From assembly GCA_009704515.1 (NCBI GenBank), contig WLDZ01000069.1:1-5683 (forward strand): a DNA stretch of 5,683 bases, written 5' to 3'. Source of the stretch: Actinomycetota bacterium. GTDB taxonomy: Bacteria > Actinomycetota > Actinomycetes > Nanopelagicales > Nanopelagicaceae. This document shows, piece by piece, positions 1-5,683 of the stretch. The stretch's first letter is position 1, and each line of letters opens with the position of its first letter. The notes under the pieces were generated by a model. That model was not told where the DNA came from, made no database searches, and saw nothing but the letters and a program-made list of their open reading frames with translations. A program made the position numbers and the translations under genes.

Positions 1-1301
1 ACTCCAGGATGCGGCAGAGATTTCTCAAGAGCGTGTACTAAGCCTTCAATTCCAAATCCACTCTTTACAGAAATTGCAAAGCTATTTGGCTCGCGGCGCA
101 AGAGATCCATGATGACCTCTGGAGCTGCAATATCTGCTTTGTTAATTGCAATAATCTCTGGAATCTCTCCCCCACCGATCTCTGCAATCACTTCTCGAAC
201 AGCTCGTAACTGCTCAAAAGGATCTGCATGAGAACCGTCAACAACATGAATGATTAGGTCTGCACCTGATACTTCTTCGAGCGTTGATTTAAATGCATCA
301 ATGAGCTGATGTGGAAGGTGGCGCACAAAACCAACTGTGTCAGAGAGGGTGTAGACACGACCGTCTTCTGTAGTTGCCTTTCGTACAGTCGGGTCAAGGG
401 TTGCAAAGAGCGCATTTTCAACCAAGACACCTGCTCCAGTGAGAGCATTGAGCAGCGATGACTTCCCAGCATTTGTGTACCCTGCAATAGCAACAGATGG
501 GATGTTGTTGCGTCGCCGTTCTTGCCGTTTCGTATCACGCGCAACCTTCATTTCGCCGATTTCGCGACGCAACTTTGCCATTTTGTCTCTGATACGTCTG
601 CGGTCGGTTTCGATCTTTGTTTCACCTGGACCACGACCACCGATACCAGCACCGCCAGCTGCGCGACCACCAACCTGGCGAGAGAGCGAATCACCCCAAC
701 CGCGAAGGCGGGGTAAAAGGTATGCAATCTGGGCTAGCTCAACTTGAGCCTTACCTTCACGACTCTTGGCATGTTGGGCAAAAATATCGAGAATGAGAGC
801 TGTTCGATCGACGACCTTAACTTTCAATTTATCTTCAAGAGTTCGAAGTTGTGACGGCGATAACTCTCCGTCGCAAATAACAGTATCTGCACCTGTCGCT
901 TTAACAATGTCGCGAAGTTCAATCAACTTTCCTGAACCGATATATGTTGATGGGTCTGGTTTATCTCTTCTTTGAATCAAACCATCAAGGACTTCAGACC
1001 CGGCAGTTTCAGCAAGTGCCTTTAATTCAGCTAAGGAGTTATCGGCCATCTCAGCGCTTCCTTCAGTCCATACGCCGACAAGTACTACTCGTTCTAGTTG
1101 TAGTTGGCGGTATTCGGCCTCTGAAATATCTTGAAGTTCAGTTGAAAAGCCTCTGACACGGCGCAGTGCGTGACGGTCAGAGAGTTCTTGTTGAGAATCA
1201 ACCTCATCAATTTTATCTGAGTCAAAATCAGCCGCCGCTCGGGCGCTCTCCCTTAATAAATCTTCAAATAATTTATCGTAACCATCATCACCAGTACTCA
1301 T
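1..1301 (-). CDS. hflX: ribosome-splitting GTPase HflX (C-terminal end outside window)
   Basis: An open frame runs from ATG at 1299-1301 to the left edge: 433 complete codons with no stop. HflX binds the 50S subunit and splits stalled or stressed 70S ribosomes; in mycobacteria it is linked to hypoxia and macrolide tolerance. Order of parts: an acidic, probably flexible N-terminus (1-45); the HflX N-terminal domain (about 65-220), including PSTYIGSGK; the family signature GGRGPGETKIETDRR (221-235), leading into a charged coiled-coil helix pair (to about 266); then the G domain with G1 GYTNAGKS (274-281), FATLDPT (299-305), G3 DTVG (321-324), G4 NKAD (387-390) and G5 SVKSG (411-415). The G5 sequence has V where many homologues have A. 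The end of the G domain and the small C-terminal domain are cut off by the window edge. ATG at 1301 follows the dapF TAA with no spacing; the next in-frame Met (residue 85) is too far into the fold. No Shine-Dalgarno sequence is clear, so coupling to dapF is likely. Confidence 0.95.
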   Translation of the reverse strand, partial: MSTGDDGYDKLFEDLLRESARAAADFDSDKIDEVDSQQELSDRHALRRVRGFSTELQDISEAEYRQLQLERVVLVGVWTEGSAEMADNSLAELKALAETAGSEVLDGLIQRRDKPDPSTYIGSGKLIELRDIVKATGADTVICDGELSPSQLRTLEDKLKVKVVDRTALILDIFAQHAKSREGKAQVELAQIAYLLPRLRGWGDSLSRQVGGRAAGGAGIGGRGPGETKIETDRRRIRDKMAKLRREIGEMKVARDTKRQERRRNNIPSVAIAGYTNAGKSSLLNALTGAGVLVENALFATLDPTVRKATTEDGRVYTLSDTVGFVRHLPHQLIDAFKSTLEEVSGADLIIHVVDGSHADPFEQLRAVREVIAEIGGGEIPEIIAINKADIAAPEVIMDLLRREPNSFAISVKSGFGIEGLVHALEKSLPHPG

Positions 1302-2117
1302 TTACTGCTCGCTCACAAAGAAACTAGTGACGTCAACATCTTTTACAAGAAGGGCTGGCCCTATCAAAGTGGCATTGGAGTGTGGATCAATATCAACAAC
1401 CAAGCGACCTCCTGGTGGATATATCACCCAACGGGCAGGTAGAGATTCTTTAGATTGCAGAGTTGCAGCCAGTGCAACCGCACATGTTCCGGTACCGCAT
1501 GATCGAGTTTCACCGCTGCCACGCTCGTGGACTCGCATCTTTGCTTCGTGACCCGGCAGTATCTCGACAAATTCCACATTGACGCCATCAGGATAAGAAT
1601 CGGCTGGAGAGATAACCGGCGGAACTTCCAGCGAGCCAAGGGTGGATAAGTCTTCTGTAAAGACAACTGCATGAGGATTTCCAACATTAATATTAAATCC
1701 GGAATAGTCAGAACCATTGACTGAAGCAGTAACAACTTCTGCTTCATCGTATATCTTTCCCATATTCACTGAAATATCATCTGTCAGCGGCACGCGTAGA
1801 TGCTTGAGACCATCGCGAGTATCTATTGCAAAAATACCTTCAGGCTGGTGTCCACGTTCGACAAGATAGCGCGCCATAACGCGAATTCCATTTCCGCACA
1901 TCTCAGCGAGCGAACCATCAGCGTTGCGATAGTCCATGAACCAGCGATTATTCTGACGCACGATTCGAATCACACCATCTGCTCCGATGCCGGTTGCGCG
2001 GTTGCAGATTGCAGAGACTATTGATGGAGAGATTTCTAAGGAATCTTCAGGATCAAAGAAAATGACAAAATCATTCTCTGTGCCATGGCCATAAGTGGCA
2101 ATTATCTGATTTTCCAT
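1302..2117 (-). CDS. dapF: diaminopimelate epimerase DapF
   Basis: The 271-residue, PLP-independent racemase interconverts LL- and meso-diaminopimelate in the cytoplasm. The product is the cross-linking residue of peptidoglycan and the precursor of lysine. The two catalytic cysteines are C74 in AEMCGNGIR and C207 in SCGTGTCA; these act as the thiolate/thiol pair. Other conserved parts are HGTENDFV (11-18), the form seen in Actinobacteria, GADGVI (45-50), DYRNADGS (62-69), NVGNPHAV (144-151) and the ERGSGET run (198-204) before the second cysteine. The two-fold repeat architecture is complete. ATG at 2117 lies four bases after the miaA stop and about ten codons before the HGTENDF motif, as expected. 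No Shine-Dalgarno sequence precedes it. Its TAA directly abuts the hflX ATG, so the two are surely co-transcribed. The operon partners are unrelated in pathway; this placement is the standard actinobacterial one. Confidence 0.97.
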   Translation of the reverse strand: MENQIIATYGHGTENDFVIFFDPEDSLEISPSIVSAICNRATGIGADGVIRIVRQNNRWFMDYRNADGSLAEMCGNGIRVMARYLVERGHQPEGIFAIDTRDGLKHLRVPLTDDISVNMGKIYDEAEVVTASVNGSDYSGFNINVGNPHAVVFTEDLSTLGSLEVPPVISPADSYPDGVNVEFVEILPGHEAKMRVHERGSGETRSCGTGTCAVALAATLQSKESLPARWVIYPPGGRLVVDIDPHSNATLIGPALLVKDVDVTSFFVSEQ

Positions 2118-2121
2118 ATGA

Positions 2122-3027
2122 CTATGAGTTTATACGCTCTAGAACTTTTTGGAGATGTGGTTGATCCTCGCCTAACCAGTTGATCCGTGTATCTCGCTTA
2201 AACCAGGTTTCCTGTCGACGCACATATTGCCGCGTCGCGGTAACAGTGGATTCGCGAGCTCCAGATTCATCAATCTCGCCATTGAGAAGCGCGATGATTT
2301 GGGAATATCCGATCGCCTTCTGCGCTGTCGCACCTTCTAATAATCCTTGCTTTATGAGGTCTTCAACTTCTGCTACAAATCCCTGATCCCACATATGATC
2401 AACACGCGCTTGAATACGTGGCGCTAATGACTCTCGCGAAACTTCTAGTCCGATGTGAATCGCCTCTGGATATCTAGCACTAACATCCTCAGGCAAGTTT
2501 GCCGAATATGGTTTACCAGTAGCCTCAATCACCTCAAGAGCACGAATTACTCGTCGGATATTTGCAGAATCGATTGTGGCAGCAGCCTCTGGATCTTGCT
2601 CTTGCAAACGCGCAAAGATGGCGGCCGCGCCAAGTAATTCAGCATCTGCTTCTAACCTGGCGCGAATTGCAGGATCTGTATCTGGGAAATCCATCTCATC
2701 GATAATCGATTTTATATAAAGACCGGTACCCCCAACGATAATTACAGGATTACCACGCGCCCATATCTCTGAAATCTTATTTCGAGCTAGCTCTTGATAG
2801 GAAGCGACCGATGCTGATTGAGAAACATCGAGAATATCAAGTAAATGATGCGGAACGCCTTTACGCTCAACAACTGTGACTTTCGCTGTACCAATATCCA
2901 TACCTCGATACAGCTGCATGGAGTCTGCATTAATTATTTCAGCTCCAATTTCGAGAGCTACATTGATCGCCAAAGAACTCTTTCCAGTTGCGGTCGCACC
3001 GCAGATGATTACGAGAGGTTGCGACAT
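2122..3027 (-). CDS. miaA: tRNA dimethylallyltransferase MiaA
   Basis: The 301-residue transferase moves the dimethylallyl group from DMAPP to N6 of A37 in tRNAs with A36A37, giving i6A37, the substrate of MiaB. Visible landmarks are the P-loop GATATGKS (10-17), DSMQLYRGMDIGTAK (35-49) with D35 in the position of the conserved catalytic aspartate, the GGTGLYI motif (99-105), NIRRVIRALE (156-165), AIGYSQ (238-243), and the C-terminal TRQYVRRQETWFKRD (265-279), typical of the tRNA-binding part of the family. The length is normal for bacterial MiaA. The start is set by overlap with the miaB stop (TAATG) and by the conserved distance to the P-loop. No Shine-Dalgarno sequence is seen, so translation is probably coupled to miaB. 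It ends four bases before dapF. Nothing is missing or disrupted. Confidence 0.97.
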   Translation of the reverse strand: MSQPLVIICGATATGKSSLAINVALEIGAEIINADSMQLYRGMDIGTAKVTVVERKGVPHHLLDILDVSQSASVASYQELARNKISEIWARGNPVIIVGGTGLYIKSIIDEMDFPDTDPAIRARLEADAELLGAAAIFARLQEQDPEAAATIDSANIRRVIRALEVIEATGKPYSANLPEDVSARYPEAIHIGLEVSRESLAPRIQARVDHMWDQGFVAEVEDLIKQGLLEGATAQKAIGYSQIIALLNGEIDESGARESTVTATRQYVRRQETWFKRDTRINWLGEDQPHLQKVLERINS

Positions 3028-4475
3028 TACGCTGGCTTTACTTGAGGCATTCCGAGCATGGTGGCTGTTGGCCGTACAGAAGTATCTGCAGAAGCGTTGA
3101 CAGCTTCTAGCCGAGCAGCGAATGCATCTCCCCCGCGAGAAGGAATCAAGAGCTTAGATCGACCCAAAAGATAATGAGCTGAGGCCTCTTCAATTTCAAC
3201 ATCAACAAAATCTCCAGGGCGCACACCGTCAGGAGAATCAAAATGAACTAAACGGAAATCCTCAGAACGGCCAGTAATTCGCCCACGATCGTTATCTCGT
3301 CGACCTTCTACTTCATTGACGAGCACTCGATGTGTTGTGCCAACTGCTTCGCGATTAACAGAGAGAGAAATTGCCTGTAGATGTTCGTGCAGACGCGTAT
3401 ATCGTTCTCCAACAATCGCTTCATCAACTTGATTAGGCATTATTCCAGCCGGAGTCCCCGGACGGATTGAGTACTTGTAGGTGTACGCAGCAGCAAACCT
3501 TGCCTTAGTTGCAATATCCATCGTTGCTTGAAAATCTTCTTCGCTCTCGCCCGGAAAACCCACGATGATGTCAGTTGTAATCATCGCCTTCGGAATTGCC
3601 GTTCTTACTCGATCGAGAATTCCGAGATACTTATCTGTTCGATAGGAACGACGCATTGAAGCCAGAATCGAATCAGAGCCTGATTGCAATGGCATATGTA
3701 GATGTGGCATCACATTCTCTGTCGCTGCCATCGCTTCAATTACATCGTCAGTAAAGTCACGCGGGTGAGGTGACATAAATCGAACGCGTTCAAGACCATT
3801 AATTGAGCCCATCTCGCGAAGCAACTTGGCAAAAGCCCCCTTATCGCCGAATTCAACACCGTAGGCATTCACATTCTGGCCAAGAAGAGTAATTTCAATG
3901 ACTCCCTGGTCTACCAGAGCCCTGACTTCAGCCAAGATATCTACTTGCGAACGGTCTTTCTCCACACCTCGAAGCGCAGGAACTATGCAGAAGGTGCAGG
4001 TGTTATTGCAGCCGACCGATATGGATACCCATGAGGTAAAAGCAGAGAATCGCCTAGCTGGTAGCGTCGATGGGAAATGCTCAAGTGCTTCAAGAATCTC
4101 GATCTGTGACTCTTCTTCAATGCGAGCTCGCTCTAGAAGCACAGGCAATGAACCTACGTTGTGGGTACCAAAGACAACATCAACATAAGGCGCTTTCTTA
4201 AGGATTGTTCCTTGATCTTTCTGAGCTAGGCATCCACCGACGGCAATCTGCATTGCAGGGTTTGCCTTCTTAATCGGAGCAAGAAAACTAAGATTTCCAT
4301 AAAGTTTGTTGTCGGCATTTTCGCGGACTGCGCAGGTATTAAAGACGACAATATCCGCTTGCTCACCAGGAGTTACCGGAATATGCCCCGCTGCATCGAG
4401 TAACCCAGCGATACGTTCAGAGTCATGGACATTCATCTGACATCCATAGGTCTCAACCAGGTAAGTGCGTGACAT
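3027..4475 (-). CDS. miaB: tRNA-2-methylthio-N6-dimethylallyladenosine synthase MiaB (radical SAM)
   Basis: The 482-residue enzyme adds a methylthio group to C2 of i6A37 in tRNAs that read codons starting with U, making ms2i6A37. It acts in the cytoplasm after MiaA, which is encoded next. Domains in order: the N-terminal methylthiotransferase domain with cluster cysteines C12 (TYGCQMN), C48 (NTCAVRENA) and C82 (GGCLAQ); the radical SAM domain with C156-x3-C160-x2-C163 (GCNNTCTFC), which holds the second 4Fe-4S cluster and SAM; the MPLQSGSD and [11 protein letters not shown] blocks (about 261-310); and a C-terminal TRAM RNA-binding domain (about 374-443). All six cysteines are intact. A roughly 39-residue tail follows TRAM and ends [10 protein letters not shown]; actinobacterial MiaB proteins often carry such a tail. 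The N-terminal [14 protein letters not shown] block fixes the ATG at 4475. Its TAA overlaps the miaA ATG by one base. The motif set separates it from MtaB and RimO. Confidence 0.97.
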   Translation of the reverse strand: MSRTYLVETYGCQMNVHDSERIAGLLDAAGHIPVTPGEQADIVVFNTCAVRENADNKLYGNLSFLAPIKKANPAMQIAVGGCLAQKDQGTILKKAPYVDVVFGTHNVGSLPVLLERARIEEESQIEILEALEHFPSTLPARRFSAFTSWVSISVGCNNTCTFCIVPALRGVEKDRSQVDILAEVRALVDQGVIEITLLGQNVNAYGVEFGDKGAFAKLLREMGSINGLERVRFMSPHPRDFTDDVIEAMAATENVMPHLHMPLQSGSDSILASMRRSYRTDKYLGILDRVRTAIPKAMITTDIIVGFPGESEEDFQATMDIATKARFAAAYTYKYSIRPGTPAGIMPNQVDEAIVGERYTRLHEHLQAISLSVNREAVGTTHRVLVNEVEGRRDNDRGRITGRSEDFRLVHFDSPDGVRPGDFVDVEIEEASAHYLLGRSKLLIPSRGGDAFAARLEAVNASADTSVRPTATMLGMPQVKPA

Positions 4476-4488
4476 GGGAGTTAGTCTA
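4476..4488 (-). promoter_or_regulatory. probable leaderless promoter element of miaB (-10 TAGACT)
   Basis: In the 62-base gap between the desaturase stop and miaB, TAGACT (4488-4483, minus strand) matches TANNNT and is followed by seven bases (AACTCCC) and the miaB ATG. This is the spacing that puts transcription initiation on the start codon. No Shine-Dalgarno sequence precedes the ATG, and no good -35 is present at 16-18 bases. It would drive the miaB-miaA-dapF-hflX unit. The rest of the gap shows no strong hairpin with a T-run, so read-through from the desaturase gene is not excluded. Confidence 0.5.
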
Positions 4489-4537
4489 CTGATTGAAAAG
4501 AGTGAACTTTGCAGACTCTGTTTACGCGAGCAAGCTT

Positions 4538-5509
4538 TTAAGCGCGTGCGATACGAATGGGTTCAATCCCCCGCGCAATTTGGCGTTCGAAATGGATTTC
4601 CCGCTTATCGTTGAAGGTAGCTGCTTCTTTTCCAACCTTTTCAAGAAAAGTAGCGAGCTCATCGCGTGCAGCCAGGCCGACTCCAGACAAATCAGTTCGC
4701 TCGAAGATCTTCCATGCTCGCAGCACCGGCCAAACAACTTCGTCAATATGCTGCGATAGGTCGTAAATTCCTGCCAATGCAATCTGCACCGCTTTGCGTC
4801 CAAAGCCCGGCATATTGGCTCCCGGCATCTCAAAGTTAGTGACAACATCTGTGATTGCGCGCATCGCTGCATCTGGTTCTAGTTCAAGAGCAGCAGAAAT
4901 TGTGTTTCGGTAGAAAAGCATGTGTAAGTTCTCATCGAGAGCGATACGTTGCATCATCGATTCGACCATGTCGTCAGCAGAAATTTTGCCAGTATTGCGA
5001 TGGGATATGCGTGTCGCAAGTTCCTGAAAAGTTACATATGCAATCGTATGCAACATATCATTTGGATACGGAGTCTGATAGCCAAGTGACATATGAGCCA
5101 TACGAAGATCTTCAAGTTCATAGGGATCTACTGAACGAGCCACCATCAGGTAGTCACGAATGACGATTGAGTGACGACCTTCTTCTGCAGTCCAGCGATC
5201 TATCCAGGTACCCCAAGCGCCATCTCGGCCCATCGAGATAGCAATCTCAGTGTGATAACTCGGTAGGTTATCTTCAGTCATCAAATTGAGCACGAGTGAA
5301 TCTTGCGCGATTGAAGTCAGTTTCGAATCCTTAGCATCCCACGGATCTCCATTGAGTGGACCTGCAAATGTTTTGCCTTCCGACCATGGGACATATTCGT
5401 GTGGATACCAATTTTTTTGGACCTGCAGATGGCGTTCGAGTTCTACGGCGACAACTGGTTCGAGATCTCTAATTAAACGAGATTGAATCTTTGCTGCATC
5501 TGCGCTCAT
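4538..5509 (-). CDS. desA: DesA-type acyl-ACP desaturase (soluble diiron fatty-acid desaturase)
   Basis: The 323-residue product belongs to the soluble acyl-ACP desaturases (FA_desaturase_2), which insert a cis double bond into ACP-bound fatty acyl chains in the cytoplasm using O2 and two electrons. All six diiron ligands expected from the plant stearoyl-ACP enzyme can be placed: E79 (TEDNLPSYH), E110 and H113 (AEEGRH), E163 ([10 protein letters not shown]), and E193 and H196 (DENLH). The N-terminal PVV...LERHL and [14 protein letters not shown] blocks and the DGAWG and EVVWPVL segments resemble mycobacterial DesA1/DesA2, whose length (about 275-340) it matches. There is no signal peptide or membrane segment. 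In the first diiron motif the usual EENRHG is EEGRHS; the ligands are kept. ATG at 5509 is chosen because the conserved N-terminal helix starts directly after it and a -10-like hexamer sits just upstream. No electron donor is encoded nearby, and position and chain-length specificity cannot be read from sequence. It probably has its own promoter. Confidence 0.94.
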   Translation of the reverse strand: MSADAAKIQSRLIRDLEPVVAVELERHLQVQKNWYPHEYVPWSEGKTFAGPLNGDPWDAKDSKLTSIAQDSLVLNLMTEDNLPSYHTEIAISMGRDGAWGTWIDRWTAEEGRHSIVIRDYLMVARSVDPYELEDLRMAHMSLGYQTPYPNDMLHTIAYVTFQELATRISHRNTGKISADDMVESMMQRIALDENLHMLFYRNTISAALELEPDAAMRAITDVVTNFEMPGANMPGFGRKAVQIALAGIYDLSQHIDEVVWPVLRAWKIFERTDLSGVGLAARDELATFLEKVGKEAATFNDKREIHFERQIARGIEPIRIARA

Positions 5510-5521
5510 GCGTTAACCATA
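5510..5521 (-). promoter_or_regulatory. probable leaderless promoter element of the desaturase gene (-10 TATGGT)
   Basis: On the minus strand TATGGT (5521-5516) fits the actinobacterial -10 pattern TANNNT. It is followed by six bases (TAACGC) and then the desaturase ATG. That spacing puts the expected transcription start on or next to the A of the start codon, so the mRNA would have no leader. There is no AGGAGG-like sequence before this ATG, which agrees with a leaderless start. No convincing -35 hexamer is visible at 16-18 bases spacing. An upstream ATG that overlaps the hexamer (5520-5518) opens a frame that stops after four codons and is not the start. Confidence 0.5.
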
Positions 5522-5523
5522 AG

Positions 5524-5543
5524 GCGAGTAAGGTGCTACTCAC
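5524..5543. repeat. imperfect inverted repeat (7-bp arms, 6-base loop) between trmD and the desaturase gene
   Basis: Read on the minus strand, GTGAGTA (5543-5537) is followed by the loop GCACCT and then TACTCGC (5530-5524). The inner five pairs (GAGTA/TACTC) are perfect; the outer two are one G-T wobble and one G-C. It starts 3 bases after the trmD stop and ends 2 bases before the -10-like hexamer of the desaturase gene. It could be a repressor site or a weak RNA hairpin at the end of the trmD transcript. No run of T follows it, so it is not a standard rho-independent terminator. Its length is near what chance allows. Confidence 0.4.
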
Positions 5544-5546
5544 GAG

Positions 5547-5683
5547 TTATCGATTCTTCTTGGCGCGCTCCTCCGCCTGTGTCGCTCGCCACTCTGCGAT
5601 GGCGGCGTGGTTACCGCTCAGCAAAACTTCCGGAACATCGATTCCACGCCAGTTAGCTGGCTTTGTGAAGTTTGGATATTCAA
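5547..5683 (-). CDS. trmD: tRNA (guanine-N1-)-methyltransferase TrmD, C-terminal fragment (5' part outside window)
   Basis: Only the last 44 codons and the TAA stop (5547-5549) are in the window; the reading frame is open to the right edge. The peptide runs from [13 protein letters not shown] through [18 protein letters not shown] to a basic end, AKKNR. The '[17 protein letters not shown]' block is the hallmark of the TrmD C-terminal domain, which helps hold the tRNA anticodon stem. The SAM-binding trefoil knot and catalytic residues lie upstream and cannot be checked. TrmD is a cytoplasmic dimer that methylates N1 of G37 in tRNAs with G36G37, which prevents +1 frameshifting. The family usually sits in rpsP-rimM-trmD-rplS; here the next gene downstream is a desaturase, not rplS. 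The short tail after the WR motif is usual in Actinobacteria and shorter than in E. coli. The identification rests on recognising this motif by eye. Confidence 0.9.
   Translation of the reverse strand, partial: EYPNFTKPANWRGIDVPEVLLSGNHAAIAEWRATQAEERAKKNR

Noticed and set aside
254..544. 96-codon minus-strand open frame inside hflX
   Set aside because: It lies in another frame across the HflX G1-G3 region, whose motifs are intact in the hflX frame. The peptide is low-complexity and resembles no family.
439..747. 102-codon plus-strand open frame antisense to hflX, with an Arg/Pro/Ser-rich product
   Set aside because: It is a shadow of the Gly/Arg-rich HflX signature region; it has no start context and no recognisable domain.
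1424..1747. 107-codon same-strand alternative frame inside dapF
   Set aside because: The Leu/Gln-rich translation is a frame-shift shadow. DapF has both catalytic cysteines and normal length in its own frame.
2118..2134. TATAAACT near the miaA end as an internal promoter for dapF
   Set aside because: TAAACT lies nine bases before the dapF ATG, outside the tight leaderless spacing, and it is the coding sequence of the last MiaA residues. The tight gene packing already explains dapF expression.
3027..4475. Assigning this radical SAM methylthiotransferase as MtaB or RimO
   Set aside because: The ETYGCQMN and [12 protein letters not shown] sequences together with adjacency to miaA indicate MiaB.
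4524..4547. Possible terminator at the desaturase stop codon (ACGCG ... CGCGT arms)
   Set aside because: Only five pairs close a 14-base loop, the stop codon lies within it, and AAAC rather than a T-run follows on the transcribed strand. This is too weak to call.
4522..4872. 116-codon same-strand alternative frame over the end of the desaturase gene
   Set aside because: The peptide is an out-of-frame reading of conserved desaturase sequence and has no family features.
1..5683. Mobile element, CRISPR array, defence island, RNA gene or novel biosynthetic system
   Set aside because: Coding sequence fills nearly the whole window with recognised housekeeping genes. I saw no direct repeats, transposase motifs, tRNA-like folds, or uncoded stretch longer than 62 bases.

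Overview
The window reads as an ordinary, densely packed housekeeping segment of an actinobacterial chromosome. All six genes lie on the minus strand, so they are transcribed from high to low coordinates. The evidence for Actinobacteria is the order miaB-miaA-dapF-hflX, which is the order known from mycobacteria and relatives, a DesA-type soluble acyl-ACP desaturase of the mycobacterial kind, and actinobacterial signatures in DapF (HGTENDF) and HflX. Base composition looks moderate to AT-leaning rather than high-GC, and spacers are very short. That would suit a streamlined free-living lineage such as the freshwater acI / Nanopelagicales group, but this placement is inference.

Layout in transcription order: (1) the C-terminal 44 residues of TrmD, the tRNA m1G37 methyltransferase, entering from the right edge (5547-5683); (2) a 37-base spacer with a 20-base imperfect inverted repeat and a -10-like hexamer placed for a leaderless start; (3) an acyl-ACP desaturase (4538-5509) with all six diiron ligands; (4) a 62-base spacer with a second -10-like hexamer seven bases before the next ATG; (5) miaB (3027-4475), miaA (2122-3027), dapF (1302-2117) and hflX (1-1301, running off the left edge). 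The last four are packed so tightly (one-base overlap, 4-base gap, zero gap) that they must be one transcription unit.

Functionally, three of the six genes (trmD, miaA, miaB) modify position 37 of tRNA, next to the anticodon. MiaA makes i6A37, MiaB converts it to ms2i6A37, and TrmD makes m1G37. HflX splits stalled ribosomes, DapF makes meso-diaminopimelate for peptidoglycan and lysine, and the desaturase makes unsaturated fatty acids aerobically.

I found no mobile element, CRISPR array, RNA gene, defence or biosynthetic system, or clear rho-independent terminator. There is no stretch over 300 bases without a gene. The points worth a second look are modest: probable leaderless starts, absence of Shine-Dalgarno sequences at every visible start, an operator-like inverted repeat before the desaturase, and the unusual trmD-desaturase-miaB junctions.
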